From Paludisphaera soli (GTDB lineage: Bacteria; Planctomycetota; Planctomycetia; Isosphaerales; Isosphaeraceae): a stretch of 64,000 nt of DNA. A model generated the notes under the pieces. That model saw only the letters and a program-made list of their open reading frames with translations, ran no database searches and was not told where the DNA came from. The DNA lies in NCBI RefSeq assembly GCF_011064595.1, contig NZ_JAALJI010000001.1, positions 496,001-560,000 of the forward strand. Reading direction: 5' to 3'. Position 1 is the stretch's first letter, and every line of letters begins with the position of its first letter. This document shows positions 43,422 to 52,070 of this stretch, in pieces. A program made the position numbers and the translations under genes.

Positions 43422-46400
43422 CCATGCGACCAGGAACCGGCATGTCGATCGCGATCGTGGGCCTCGACGCGGCGTTCCCGGGGGCCCGCGATCCGGACGC
43501 CTTCTGGCGGCTCGTCTCCGAGGGCCGCGACGCCTCGTCCGAGGTCCCCGCCGGCCGTTGGCTGCTCGACGCCGACCGGGCGTTCGACCCGTCCGTCGGC
43601 CGGCCCGACCGCGTCTACACCACGCGCGGCGGATTCCTGGACGACGAAGCGCTCGAGGTCGATTGCACGGGCCTCGCCGTCGACCCGGCCCTGGTCGCAC
43701 GGCTCGACCCGACGTTCCGGCTGGCGTTACGCACCGCGACCCGGGCCTGGCGATCGGCGAGGACCGAAGGGCTCGACCGCTCGCGGGTCGGCGTCGTCTT
43801 CGGCCATCTCGTCCTCCCGACCGAGACCACCTCGGCCATGACCCGCGCGACGATCGGCCGGCGGATCGAGGAGTCGCTCGGCGTCGAGCCGTCGGGACCG
43901 GCCGATTTCGAGCCCCGCAACGCGTTCCCCGCCGGGGCCCCGGCGCGGCTCGTGGCCGACGCGCTGGGGCTGGGCGGGGTCGCCTACACGCTGGACGCGG
44001 CCTGCGCGTCGTCGCTCTACGCGCTCAAGCTGGCCTGCGACGAACTGACGTCGGGCCGGGCCGACGCGATGCTCGCCGGCGGCGTCTCGCGCCCCGACGC
44101 CCTGTACACCCAGATGGGCTTCTCCCAGCTTCGCGCGCTCTCGCCTCGGGGCCGATCGGCTCCGTTCGACGCCGAGGGGGACGGCCTGATCGTCGGCGAA
44201 GGGGCCGGCCTGTTCGTGCTCAAGCGTCTCGAAGACGCGATACGCCAGGGGGACGCGATCCTCGGAGTGATCCGCGGGGTCGGCGTCTCGAACGACATCG
44301 CCGGCGACCTGCTCGCCCCCAGCAGCGAGGGCCAGATCCGGGCGATGCGCGCGGCCTATGACCAGGCCGTCTGGTCGCCCGACGACGTCGACCTGATCGA
44401 ATGCCACGCGACCGGCACTCCCGTCGGCGACGCCGTCGAGTTCGAGAGCCTGCGCACCCTCTGGGCCGAGCTGCCCGACGCCCCCGAGGCGGGCCGTTGC
44501 GTCCTCGGCTCGGTCAAGTCGAACGTGGGGCACACGCTGACGGCCGCCGGCGCGGCCGGGTTGCTCAAGGTGATCCTGGCGTTCCGAAATCGCACCAAGC
44601 CCCCCACCGCCAACCACCGCGCGGCCTCGCCCCGGGTCGTCCTGGAGGGGAGCCCGTTCCGCATCCTCCCGACGGCCGAGCCCTGGCCCGAGCCCGATTC
44701 CGGCCGCCCCCGACGCGCGGCGGTCAGCGGTTTCGGCTTCGGCGGGATCAACGCCCACGCCCTGATCGAGGAATGGGTAGGCGCGGGGGCCGGGACGATC
44801 GAGCCTGCCTCCGGGTCGGCCTCGGCCGTCCCGATCGCCGTGGTGGGCCTCGCGGCCCGCCATGGCCGGGAGCCCGGAGGAGATGCGTTCCAGCACCGCG
44901 TCCTGGGCCGCGTCCCGGCTTCCGAAGAAGACGACGGCGCGATCGACGCCCTGCGCCTCCGGCTGGGCCGTTTCCGCATCCCGCCGCTCGAACTGGAAGA
45001 CATGCTACTCCAGCAGTCGGTCCTGCTGCAGGTCGCGGCCGACGCGATCGCCGACGCCGGCGGGCCGCCCGAACCGGGCCTCCGATCCGGGGTGATCGTC
45101 GGTCTGGGCCTCGACCCGAACACGACCAACTTTCATCTCCGCTGGTGGCTCGCGTCGCGGGCGCCCGCGTGGAACGTCGAACAGGGCTGGGGACTGTCCG
45201 AGACCGAGCTGTCAGCCTGGATCGCTGACGCGTGCGACGCGGTCCAGCCGGCGCTCACGGCCAACCGGACGATGGGCTCGCTCGGCGGCCTGGTCGCCAG
45301 CCGGGTCGCGCGGGAGTTCCGATTCGGCGGCCCCAGCTTCAGCATCTCCAGCGACGAGGGATCGGGCCTCGACGCCCTGCGCGTGGCCGCCGACTGGCTC
45401 GCCCGAGGGGAACTGGACTCGGCCGTCGTCGGCGCCGTGGATCTCGCGGCCGATCCCCGCACGACCCTAGCCGCCCGCAGGCTCGCCATCGAGGCCGGCC
45501 TGGGAGAGGACCTCGCAACCGGCGAGTGCGCCGTCGCGTTGGTGCTCAAACGTCACGCCGACGCCCTCCGCGACGGCGATCGGGTCCTCGCCGTGCTGGG
45601 CGAGCCGGCCGGCTCGCACGGTCCGGCGCTGACGATCGACGTCCCGCGCGCGGCCCTGGGATGGACCGGGGCGGCCGAAGGGCTGGCCGCGGTCGCCTCG
45701 GCCGTCCTGGCGATCGATCGGGGGATCGCCCCCCCGACCGGGCGATGGTCGGACGTCGAGGGCGAAGTCGGGTCGTCGGGCCCGCGCTCGTGGGTCCGCG
45801 ACCGCGAGGACGGGCCTCGCGTCGTGTGGGTCCGCTCGCGGGGGCTCGACGAGGCGCGGCGGACGGCCGTCTTGTGGGGCGAGGGGGCCGGGGCCGAGGA
45901 GAGTGTCCGCCCGCTCGGCCCCGCTCGGCTGGCGCTCTTCCCGGTGTTCGGCGGCGACGACGCGGAGCGACGGGCGAGGCTCGGAGATCTGGCCGGATGG
46001 CTCCGCTCGCGCGGCGACCGGCCGGTGGAGGCCCTGGCCTCGGGCTGGTGGCGGGAGTTACGCGAGAAGGGAGCGAACGGGCGCGGCCTCGCCCTGATCG
46101 CCGCCGACGCAGCCTCCCTGGCTCGCGCGGTCGCCGAGGTGCGGGACGACCTGGACCGGGGCCGTTCGATCGCTCGGCCGCGAGGCGGCGGCGTCGAAGT
46201 GATCGAGCCCGCAGCAAGTTGGGACGAGCCTCCTCGGGTGGCGTTCACCTACCCGGGCCTCGGCGCGGCCTACCCGGGGATGGGGGCCGAGCTGTCGGCG
46301 ACCTGGCCGGAACTGGTCCACGAACTGGAGGACCGCTTCGCGACGGTCCGCGAGCAGATCGTCCCCGAGGTCTGGTGGGACGGCCCCCAGAGCGTCCGTT

Positions 46401-49400
46401 GCGAGGACCACCGGCCGCCCATCCTGGGGCAGATCTCGGCCGGAGCCCTGATGACCGCGCTCTTCCTCAAGCTCGGGGTGCGGCCGAGTGCGGCGGTCGG
46501 CTACAGCCTGGGCGAGTCGGCGGCGCTCGTCGCGCTCGGCGCCTGGGCCGACCGCGATGCCATGACCCGGAGGCTCCGAGAATCGCCCCTGTTCTCGACC
46601 GAACTGGCCGGCCCCTGCCTCGCCGCGCGTCGCGTCTGGGACTTGTCGGACGAGGAGTCCGTCGACTGGGTCGCCGCGATCGTCCCGCGCTCCCGAGAGC
46701 AGGTGGAACAGGCGATCGGCGACGAAGAGCGCGTTTACGTCCTGATCCGCAACGCCGAGGACGAGGTGGTGGTCGGCGGCCGGGGCGACGCCGTGCGACG
46801 GGTCGTCGAATCCCTCCGCTGCCCGTTCCTGCCGCTGCCGACGGTCAGCACGGTCCACTGTCCGATCGGTCTCGACGTGGAGCCGGCCTACCGGGCCCTC
46901 CACGAGCTGAAGACCTCGCCCGTCCCGGACGTGACCTTCTACAGCGGCGTTTGGGGGAGCGGCTACCACCCCGATCACGGCACGGCCACCGCCGCGATCA
47001 CGGCCCAGGCCTCGCGGATGATCGATTACCCGAAAGTCGTCGAGAAGGCGTATGAGCACGGCGTCCGCGTCTTCCTGGAGATGGGCCCCGGCGCGGGCTG
47101 CACGCGGCTCGTCGGCCGAATCCTCGCCGACCGGCCGCACCTGGCCGTTTCCGCCGACGAGGCCGAAGGCGACGCCCTGCGCTCCGTCCTGCGGGCCCTG
47201 GGCTCGCTGATCGCTGCCGGCGTCCCCGTCGACCTGGATTTCCTCTACGGCCGCGAGCCGGAGCCGGCCGTCCGGGCGGCGGGAGACAAGGCGCGTGAGA
47301 TCGTCATCGAGCGCCGGGTCCCGCCGATCCGATACCCCGAGCCTCCGGCCCCCGCGCGGCGCCCCGAGCCCCGACGCGACCCCATTCCCGAACGCACCGC
47401 CCCCATACCCCCCCCGCAGCCGCTCCCCGCCGCGAGGCTCGCACCCGTCATGGCCCAACCGACCTTCGCGCCCCCGAGCCTCTCCCCGCTCGCACGCAGC
47501 TTTCTGGAGACCCAGCAGGCGTCGGCCGACGCGCACGGGGTCTTCCTGCGACTCTCGAACTCCTACGCCGAGGCGATGGCCCGGCAGGTGGCCGTCACGC
47601 TCGACGCGATCGGCGAAGGCGGCGGGCCCGTGGGCCTGGCGCTTGAAGCCTCCGAGCCGCCCCGAGTCGAGGAGGCCGCCCCGCCGCCGGCTCGACGGCG
47701 GCCCGACGTGGCCCTCGACCGCGACGAGTGCCTGGAGTACGCGGTCGGCTCCATCGGGGCGGTGCTCGGCCCGCGCTACGCCGAGGCCGATTCCTATCCG
47801 ACGCGCGTCCGCCTGCCGGATGAGCCCTTGATGCTCGTCGACAGGATCCTGACCATCGAGGGGACGCCGTTCACGCTCGGCAGCGGCCGGGTCGTGACCG
47901 AGCACGACGTCCTGCACGACGGCTGGTACCTCGACGGCGGGCGGATCGCCCCGTGCATCGCGATCGAGTCGGGACAGGCCGACCTGTTCCTCTCGGGCTG
48001 GATGGGGATCGACCTCATCACCAAGGGCCTGGCGGTCTACCGCCTGCTCGACGCGACGGTGACGTTCCATTCGGAGCTGCCCGCGCCGGGAGAGGTCATC
48101 AACTACGACATCAAGATCACCAGCTTCTTCCGACAGGGGGAGACCCATCTCTTCCGGTTCGAGTTCGAGGGGACCGTCGACGGCCGGCCGTTGCTGACGA
48201 TGCGCGACGGCTGCGCCGGCTTCTTCTCGGCGGAGGAGTTGGCCGCGGGCAAGGGGATCGTCCCCCGGCCTCTCGACGCGAAGCCCCGCCCCGGCGTCCG
48301 TCCCGACGACTGGCGCGAGCTGGCCCCGCCGGCGTCCTGCACGCTCGATCGCGCCCAGGTCGACGCGCTTCGCGCGGGCGACCTCGGCTCGGCGTTCGGC
48401 CCGCCTTTCGACCGGCTCGACCTCCCTCGGCCGCTGCCGCTGCCGGGAGGGCGGATGACCCTCGTGCATCGTGTCGAGACGCTGGAACCTAAGGGGGGCC
48501 GATTCGGCCTCGGCCTGATCCGCGCCGAGGCCGACGTCCGCCCCGACGATTGGTTCATGGTCTGCCACTTCGTGGACGACCGCGTGATGCCCGGGACGCT
48601 GATGTACGAATGCTGCCTGCACACGCTCCGCATCTTCCTGACCCGGCTGGGCTGGGTCGGCGACGCCGACCGCGTCCGCTTCGAGCCGAAGACGGGCGTC
48701 GCCAACCGGCTGCGATGCCGGGGCCAGGTGACGGAATCGACGCGGGTCGTGACCTACGAGGTGACGATCAAGGAGCTGGGCTACGACCCCGAACCGTTCG
48801 CGATCGCCGACGCCCTGATGTACGCCGACGGCAGGCCGATCGTCGAGTTCACCGACATGGGCCTCCGACTCGCGGGGACCGATCGCCGCGAGCTCGAAGC
48901 GCTCTGGGAGCAGGCCCGACCCGCGGGCGACGCGGGCCTCGTCTACGACGCGGCGCAGATCCACGCGTTCGTGGACGGCCCCCCCTCGGCCTGCTTCGGC
49001 GACCGCTACCGGCCTTTCGACGAGGATCGGTTCATCGCCCGGCTGCCGCGCCCGCCCTACCAGTTCCTCGACCGGGCTACCATCGTCCGGGGGACGCCCT
49101 GGGAGCAGCAGGAAGGGACGACGGGCGAGTTCGAGTACCTCGTGCCGCCCGACGCCTGGTACTTCGAGGCCGATCGCCAGCCCCACATGCCGTACGCCGT
49201 GCTGGCCGAGGCCGCCCTGCAGCCCTGCGGGTTCCTCTCGGCCTTCATGGGCTCCGCCCTCCTGAGCGACGAGCCGCTGAAGTACCGGAACCTCGGCGGC
49301 AAGGCCCGGCAGCATCGGGTCATCGACCGAAACACCGGCATGCTGCGCACCACGGCGCGCGTCACGAAGATCAGCCACTCGGGCGGGATGATCATCCAGC

Positions 49401-50017
49401 ACTTCGACGTCGTCATGCGCGATCGCGATGGCGTCGTCTTCGAGTGCGAGACCTACTTCGGCTTCTTCCGCCTCGAGGCGCTGGCCAACCAGGTGGGGGT
49501 CCGCGAGGCGAAGACCTACGCCCCGTCGGCCGAGGAGGCCGCCGTCTTCGAGCCGTTCCCGACGCCCGACCGGGCGCCCTTCCCCGATCGTCGCTGGTGG
49601 ATGGTGGACCGGATCACGGCGCTGACGACGGCCGGAGGGCCGCACGGGCTGGGCTTCGTGGCCGGGGAGACGGACGTGGATCCGTCGGCCTGGTTCTTCG
49701 AGGCCCATTTCCTGGACGATCCGGTATGGCCCGGTTCATTGGGCTTGGAATCGCTCCTGCAACTCCTTAAAGTCTTTGCAGAGGCGCGCTGGGCTGTCGA
49801 CGCGCGCGTCGCGTTCGACTCGCCGGGCCTCGGCGCGGAGCACGGCTGGACCTACCGGGGCCAGATCACGCCCGCCAGCCGCCTCGTGACGACCCAGGCG
49901 TGGATCACCGGCGTCGACGACGCGCGCCGCCGGGTGACGGCCGACGGACTCCTCTCCGTCGACGGCAAGGTCATCTATCAGATGACCGGCTACACCCTCG
50001 ACGCGCGCCCCGAGTGA
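43418..50017 (+). CDS. pfaC: PfaC-like megasynthase: KS-CLF-AT-four hotdog dehydratase
   Basis: The product has 2199 residues. Domains: KS (about 9-450; Cys196 in LDAACASSL, CHATGTPVGD, GSVKSNVGHTLTAAG); chain-length factor (about 470-830) whose active-site Cys is lost (FSISSDEGSGLD); AT (about 945-1260; Ser1030 in GYSLGES); linker with FLETQQASADAHGVFLR; then four FabA-like hotdogs. Hotdogs 2 (HFVDDRVMPGTL, His1717) and 4 (HFLDDPVWPGSL, His2097) have catalytic motifs; 1 and 3 are degenerate, as in known PfaC dehydratase tetradomains. KS-CLF-AT-DH order resembles myxobacterial Pfa3, but the terminal acyltransferase (AGPAT) of that protein is absent. Start ATG 43418 overlaps the pfaA stop; ATG 43442 with AGGAA upstream is an alternative. 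The stop overlaps a GTG of oleA. Confidence 0.93.
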   Translation: MTMRPGTGMSIAIVGLDAAFPGARDPDAFWRLVSEGRDASSEVPAGRWLLDADRAFDPSVGRPDRVYTTRGGFLDDEALEVDCTGLAVDPALVARLDPTFRLALRTATRAWRSARTEGLDRSRVGVVFGHLVLPTETTSAMTRATIGRRIEESLGVEPSGPADFEPRNAFPAGAPARLVADALGLGGVAYTLDAACASSLYALKLACDELTSGRADAMLAGGVSRPDALYTQMGFSQLRALSPRGRSAPFDAEGDGLIVGEGAGLFVLKRLEDAIRQGDAILGVIRGVGVSNDIAGDLLAPSSEGQIRAMRAAYDQAVWSPDDVDLIECHATGTPVGDAVEFESLRTLWAELPDAPEAGRCVLGSVKSNVGHTLTAAGAAGLLKVILAFRNRTKPPTANHRAASPRVVLEGSPFRILPTAEPWPEPDSGRPRRAAVSGFGFGGINAHALIEEWVGAGAGTIEPASGSASAVPIAVVGLAARHGREPGGDAFQHRVLGRVPASEEDDGAIDALRLRLGRFRIPPLELEDMLLQQSVLLQVAADAIADAGGPPEPGLRSGVIVGLGLDPNTTNFHLRWWLASRAPAWNVEQGWGLSETELSAWIADACDAVQPALTANRTMGSLGGLVASRVAREFRFGGPSFSISSDEGSGLDALRVAADWLARGELDSAVVGAVDLAADPRTTLAARRLAIEAGLGEDLATGECAVALVLKRHADALRDGDRVLAVLGEPAGSHGPALTIDVPRAALGWTGAAEGLAAVASAVLAIDRGIAPPTGRWSDVEGEVGSSGPRSWVRDREDGPRVVWVRSRGLDEARRTAVLWGEGAGAEESVRPLGPARLALFPVFGGDDAERRARLGDLAGWLRSRGDRPVEALASGWWRELREKGANGRGLALIAADAASLARAVAEVRDDLDRGRSIARPRGGGVEVIEPAASWDEPPRVAFTYPGLGAAYPGMGAELSATWPELVHELEDRFATVREQIVPEVWWDGPQSVRCEDHRPPILGQISAGALMTALFLKLGVRPSAAVGYSLGESAALVALGAWADRDAMTRRLRESPLFSTELAGPCLAARRVWDLSDEESVDWVAAIVPRSREQVEQAIGDEERVYVLIRNAEDEVVVGGRGDAVRRVVESLRCPFLPLPTVSTVHCPIGLDVEPAYRALHELKTSPVPDVTFYSGVWGSGYHPDHGTATAAITAQASRMIDYPKVVEKAYEHGVRVFLEMGPGAGCTRLVGRILADRPHLAVSADEAEGDALRSVLRALGSLIAAGVPVDLDFLYGREPEPAVRAAGDKAREIVIERRVPPIRYPEPPAPARRPEPRRDPIPERTAPIPPPQPLPAARLAPVMAQPTFAPPSLSPLARSFLETQQASADAHGVFLRLSNSYAEAMARQVAVTLDAIGEGGGPVGLALEASEPPRVEEAAPPPARRRPDVALDRDECLEYAVGSIGAVLGPRYAEADSYPTRVRLPDEPLMLVDRILTIEGTPFTLGSGRVVTEHDVLHDGWYLDGGRIAPCIAIESGQADLFLSGWMGIDLITKGLAVYRLLDATVTFHSELPAPGEVINYDIKITSFFRQGETHLFRFEFEGTVDGRPLLTMRDGCAGFFSAEELAAGKGIVPRPLDAKPRPGVRPDDWRELAPPASCTLDRAQVDALRAGDLGSAFGPPFDRLDLPRPLPLPGGRMTLVHRVETLEPKGGRFGLGLIRAEADVRPDDWFMVCHFVDDRVMPGTLMYECCLHTLRIFLTRLGWVGDADRVRFEPKTGVANRLRCRGQVTESTRVVTYEVTIKELGYDPEPFAIADALMYADGRPIVEFTDMGLRLAGTDRRELEALWEQARPAGDAGLVYDAAQIHAFVDGPPSACFGDRYRPFDEDRFIARLPRPPYQFLDRATIVRGTPWEQQEGTTGEFEYLVPPDAWYFEADRQPHMPYAVLAEAALQPCGFLSAFMGSALLSDEPLKYRNLGGKARQHRVIDRNTGMLRTTARVTKISHSGGMIIQHFDVVMRDRDGVVFECETYFGFFRLEALANQVGVREAKTYAPSAEEAAVFEPFPTPDRAPFPDRRWWMVDRITALTTAGGPHGLGFVAGETDVDPSAWFFEAHFLDDPVWPGSLGLESLLQLLKVFAEARWAVDARVAFDSPGLGAEHGWTYRGQITPASRLVTTQAWITGVDDARRRVTADGLLSVDGKVIYQMTGYTLDARPE

Positions 50018-50052
50018 TCGACCCCCCTTCCAGCCCGGCGGTGACGGCCCTG

Positions 50053-51114
50053 ATGGCATCGATGAAGTATCAGAACGTCTATGTGGAGGCCTTGGGCTAC
50101 GAGGTCGCCCCGGTGGTCGTCTCGTCGGCGGAGCTGGAGGAGCGGCTCGCGCCGGTCTACGACAAGCTCCACTTGGAGGTCGGCCAGCTCGAGGCCCTCA
50201 CCGGCATCGTCGAGCGTCGCTGGTGGGAGGAGGGCCACCGCGTCTCCGACGGCGCAATCGTCGCGGCCGAGCGGGCGCTGGAGGCCGCCGACCTGCCCGC
50301 CGATCAGGTCGAGGCCGTGGTCTACGGCGGCGTCTGCCGCGAGAACTACGAGCCGGCGACCGCCTGCCGCGTCGCCGCGAAGCTGGCCGTCGCGCCGGGG
50401 GCGGTCGTCCACGACCTGAGCAACGCCTGCCTCGGCGTGATCGACGGGATGATCGACGTGGCCAACCGGATCGAGCTGGGCCAGATCCGCGCCGGGCTCG
50501 TCGTGGCCTGCGAGACGGCCCGCGAGATCAACGAGGTGATGATCGGCCGGATGCTTGAGAATCCGACGATGGATTACTTCAAGGAAGCCCTGGCGACGCT
50601 CACCGGCGGGTCGGGCGCCGTGGCGGTGCTCCTGACCCACGGCTCGGTCTCGCGCTCGAAGCGGCGGCGGCTCGTGGGCGGGTCGGTCCTGGCCGCCCCC
50701 GAATTTTACGACCTCTGCCGCTGGGGCGTCGAGGAGGCCGGCTCGGCCGCGCCGGGCCTGCTCCGGGCGTTCACCTCGACCGATTCGGCGGCCGTCCTCA
50801 AGCACGGCGTCGAGTTGGGCGTGAAGACCTGGCGCGCGTTCCTCAAGAGCGTGGGGTGGGTTGAGGAGAAGGTGGACCGCATCATCAGCCATCAAGTCGG
50901 CGGGTCGCACCGCGAGCTGATCCTGAAGGCGATCGGGATGCCGCTGGACCGGGACTTCTCGACCTTCGCCTACCTCGGGAACATGGGCACCGTCTCGCTC
51001 CCCCTGACGGCCGCGATCGCCGAAGACCGCCAGGTCCTCCGCCCCGGCGACAGGACGGCGTTCCTGGGGATCGGCAGCGGGCTGAACTGCCTCATGCTGG
51101 GTCTGGAATGGTGA
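50053..51114 (+). CDS. oleA: OleA, head-to-head acyl condensing thiolase-fold enzyme
   Basis: The product has 353 residues. OleA joins two activated acyl chains by a non-decarboxylative Claisen condensation to a 2-alkyl-3-keto acid. The nucleophile Cys126 lies in DLSNACLGVIDG, the base Glu100 in CRENYEPATACRV, and His280 in ISHQVGGSHRE; the end GIGSGLNCLMLGLEW matches OleA. The start is ambiguous: GTG 50014 overlaps the pfaC stop (GTGA), and ATGs at 50053 and 50062 are in frame; MKYQNVYVEALGY aligns with the start of Xanthomonas OleA. Lying directly behind PfaC, it is the probable off-loading step for polyenoyl chains. Confidence 0.93.
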   Translation: MASMKYQNVYVEALGYEVAPVVVSSAELEERLAPVYDKLHLEVGQLEALTGIVERRWWEEGHRVSDGAIVAAERALEAADLPADQVEAVVYGGVCRENYEPATACRVAAKLAVAPGAVVHDLSNACLGVIDGMIDVANRIELGQIRAGLVVACETAREINEVMIGRMLENPTMDYFKEALATLTGGSGAVAVLLTHGSVSRSKRRRLVGGSVLAAPEFYDLCRWGVEEAGSAAPGLLRAFTSTDSAAVLKHGVELGVKTWRAFLKSVGWVEEKVDRIISHQVGGSHRELILKAIGMPLDRDFSTFAYLGNMGTVSLPLTAAIAEDRQVLRPGDRTAFLGIGSGLNCLMLGLEW

Positions 51115-52070
51115 CCGGGATGACCACCGCCTCGATCCGCAGGGGAAGTCCCGAGCTGTCCGCATTCCTCGCCGCCCACCCGGGCCGCGACTGGGAGCGC
51201 GACGGCCTCCGCCAGCACTATCTCGACGAGGGGGACGGGCCCCCGGTCGTCATGGTCCACGGCAACCCGACGTGGTCGTTCTACTACCGCCGCCTGGTCG
51301 AGGCGCTCGTCCCGACTCATCGGGCGATCGTCCCCGACCACATCGGCTGCGGGCTCTCCGACAAGCCCGACGACGAGCGCTACCGCTACACGCTGGAGAG
51401 CCGCGTCGACGACCTGGAGCGGCTGCTGGATCACCTGGGCGTTCGCGAGAACATCTCCCTTGTGCTCCACGACTGGGGGGGCATGATCGGGACCGCCTAC
51501 GCCGCGAGGCACCCCGAGCGGATCGCGAAGATGGTCGTGATGAACACGGCCGGCTTCCATATGCCGCGCGACAAGACGTTCCCCTGGGCCCTCCATCTCT
51601 GCCGATCGCCCCTGGGCGCGCCTGCGGTCCGGGGCCTGAACGCATTCGTCAGGGGCACGGCCTGGATCGGCTGCAAGAACGAGCGGATGCCGCGCCCCCT
51701 CCGCGACGCCTACGCCGCCCCCTACGACGGCTGGGCCAACCGCATCGCCATCCATCGATTCGTCCAGGACATCCCCCTCCGTCCCGGCGATCGGGCTTAC
51801 GACCTCGTCACGTGGGTCGAGGATCGACTCCCGCTCCTGGCCCACGTCCCGAAGTTCGTCGGCTGGGGCATGAAGGACTTCGTCTTCGACGAGCCGTTCC
51901 TGCAAGAATGGGAGCGGCGGTTCCCCGACGCCGAGGTCCACCGCTTCCCGAACGCCGGGCACTACGTCCTGGAGGACGAGGCCGACGCGCTGATCCCGAT
52001 GATCCGGCGCTTCCTCGACGCACCCGCCCCGAAGCCGACCGAGAGACCAGCCGATGGACGCGAGAGTTGA
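51108..52070 (+). CDS. oleB: OleB, beta-lactone decarboxylase (alpha/beta hydrolase)
   Basis: The 320-residue haloalkane-dehalogenase-like hydrolase converts the beta-lactone made by OleC into a cis-olefin and CO2. The nucleophile Asp122 is in LVLHDWGGMIG, the oxyanion segment is VMVHGNPTWSFYYR, and the His is His285 in PNAGHYVLEDE. GFHMPRDKTFPWALHLCRSP is typical OleB. ATG 51108 overlaps oleA by 7 bases and the gene overlaps oleC by 17, so translation is coupled. A true dehalogenase is the alternative, made unlikely by the ole context. Confidence 0.93.
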   Translation: MVTGMTTASIRRGSPELSAFLAAHPGRDWERDGLRQHYLDEGDGPPVVMVHGNPTWSFYYRRLVEALVPTHRAIVPDHIGCGLSDKPDDERYRYTLESRVDDLERLLDHLGVRENISLVLHDWGGMIGTAYAARHPERIAKMVVMNTAGFHMPRDKTFPWALHLCRSPLGAPAVRGLNAFVRGTAWIGCKNERMPRPLRDAYAAPYDGWANRIAIHRFVQDIPLRPGDRAYDLVTWVEDRLPLLAHVPKFVGWGMKDFVFDEPFLQEWERRFPDAEVHRFPNAGHYVLEDEADALIPMIRRFLDAPAPKPTERPADGRES

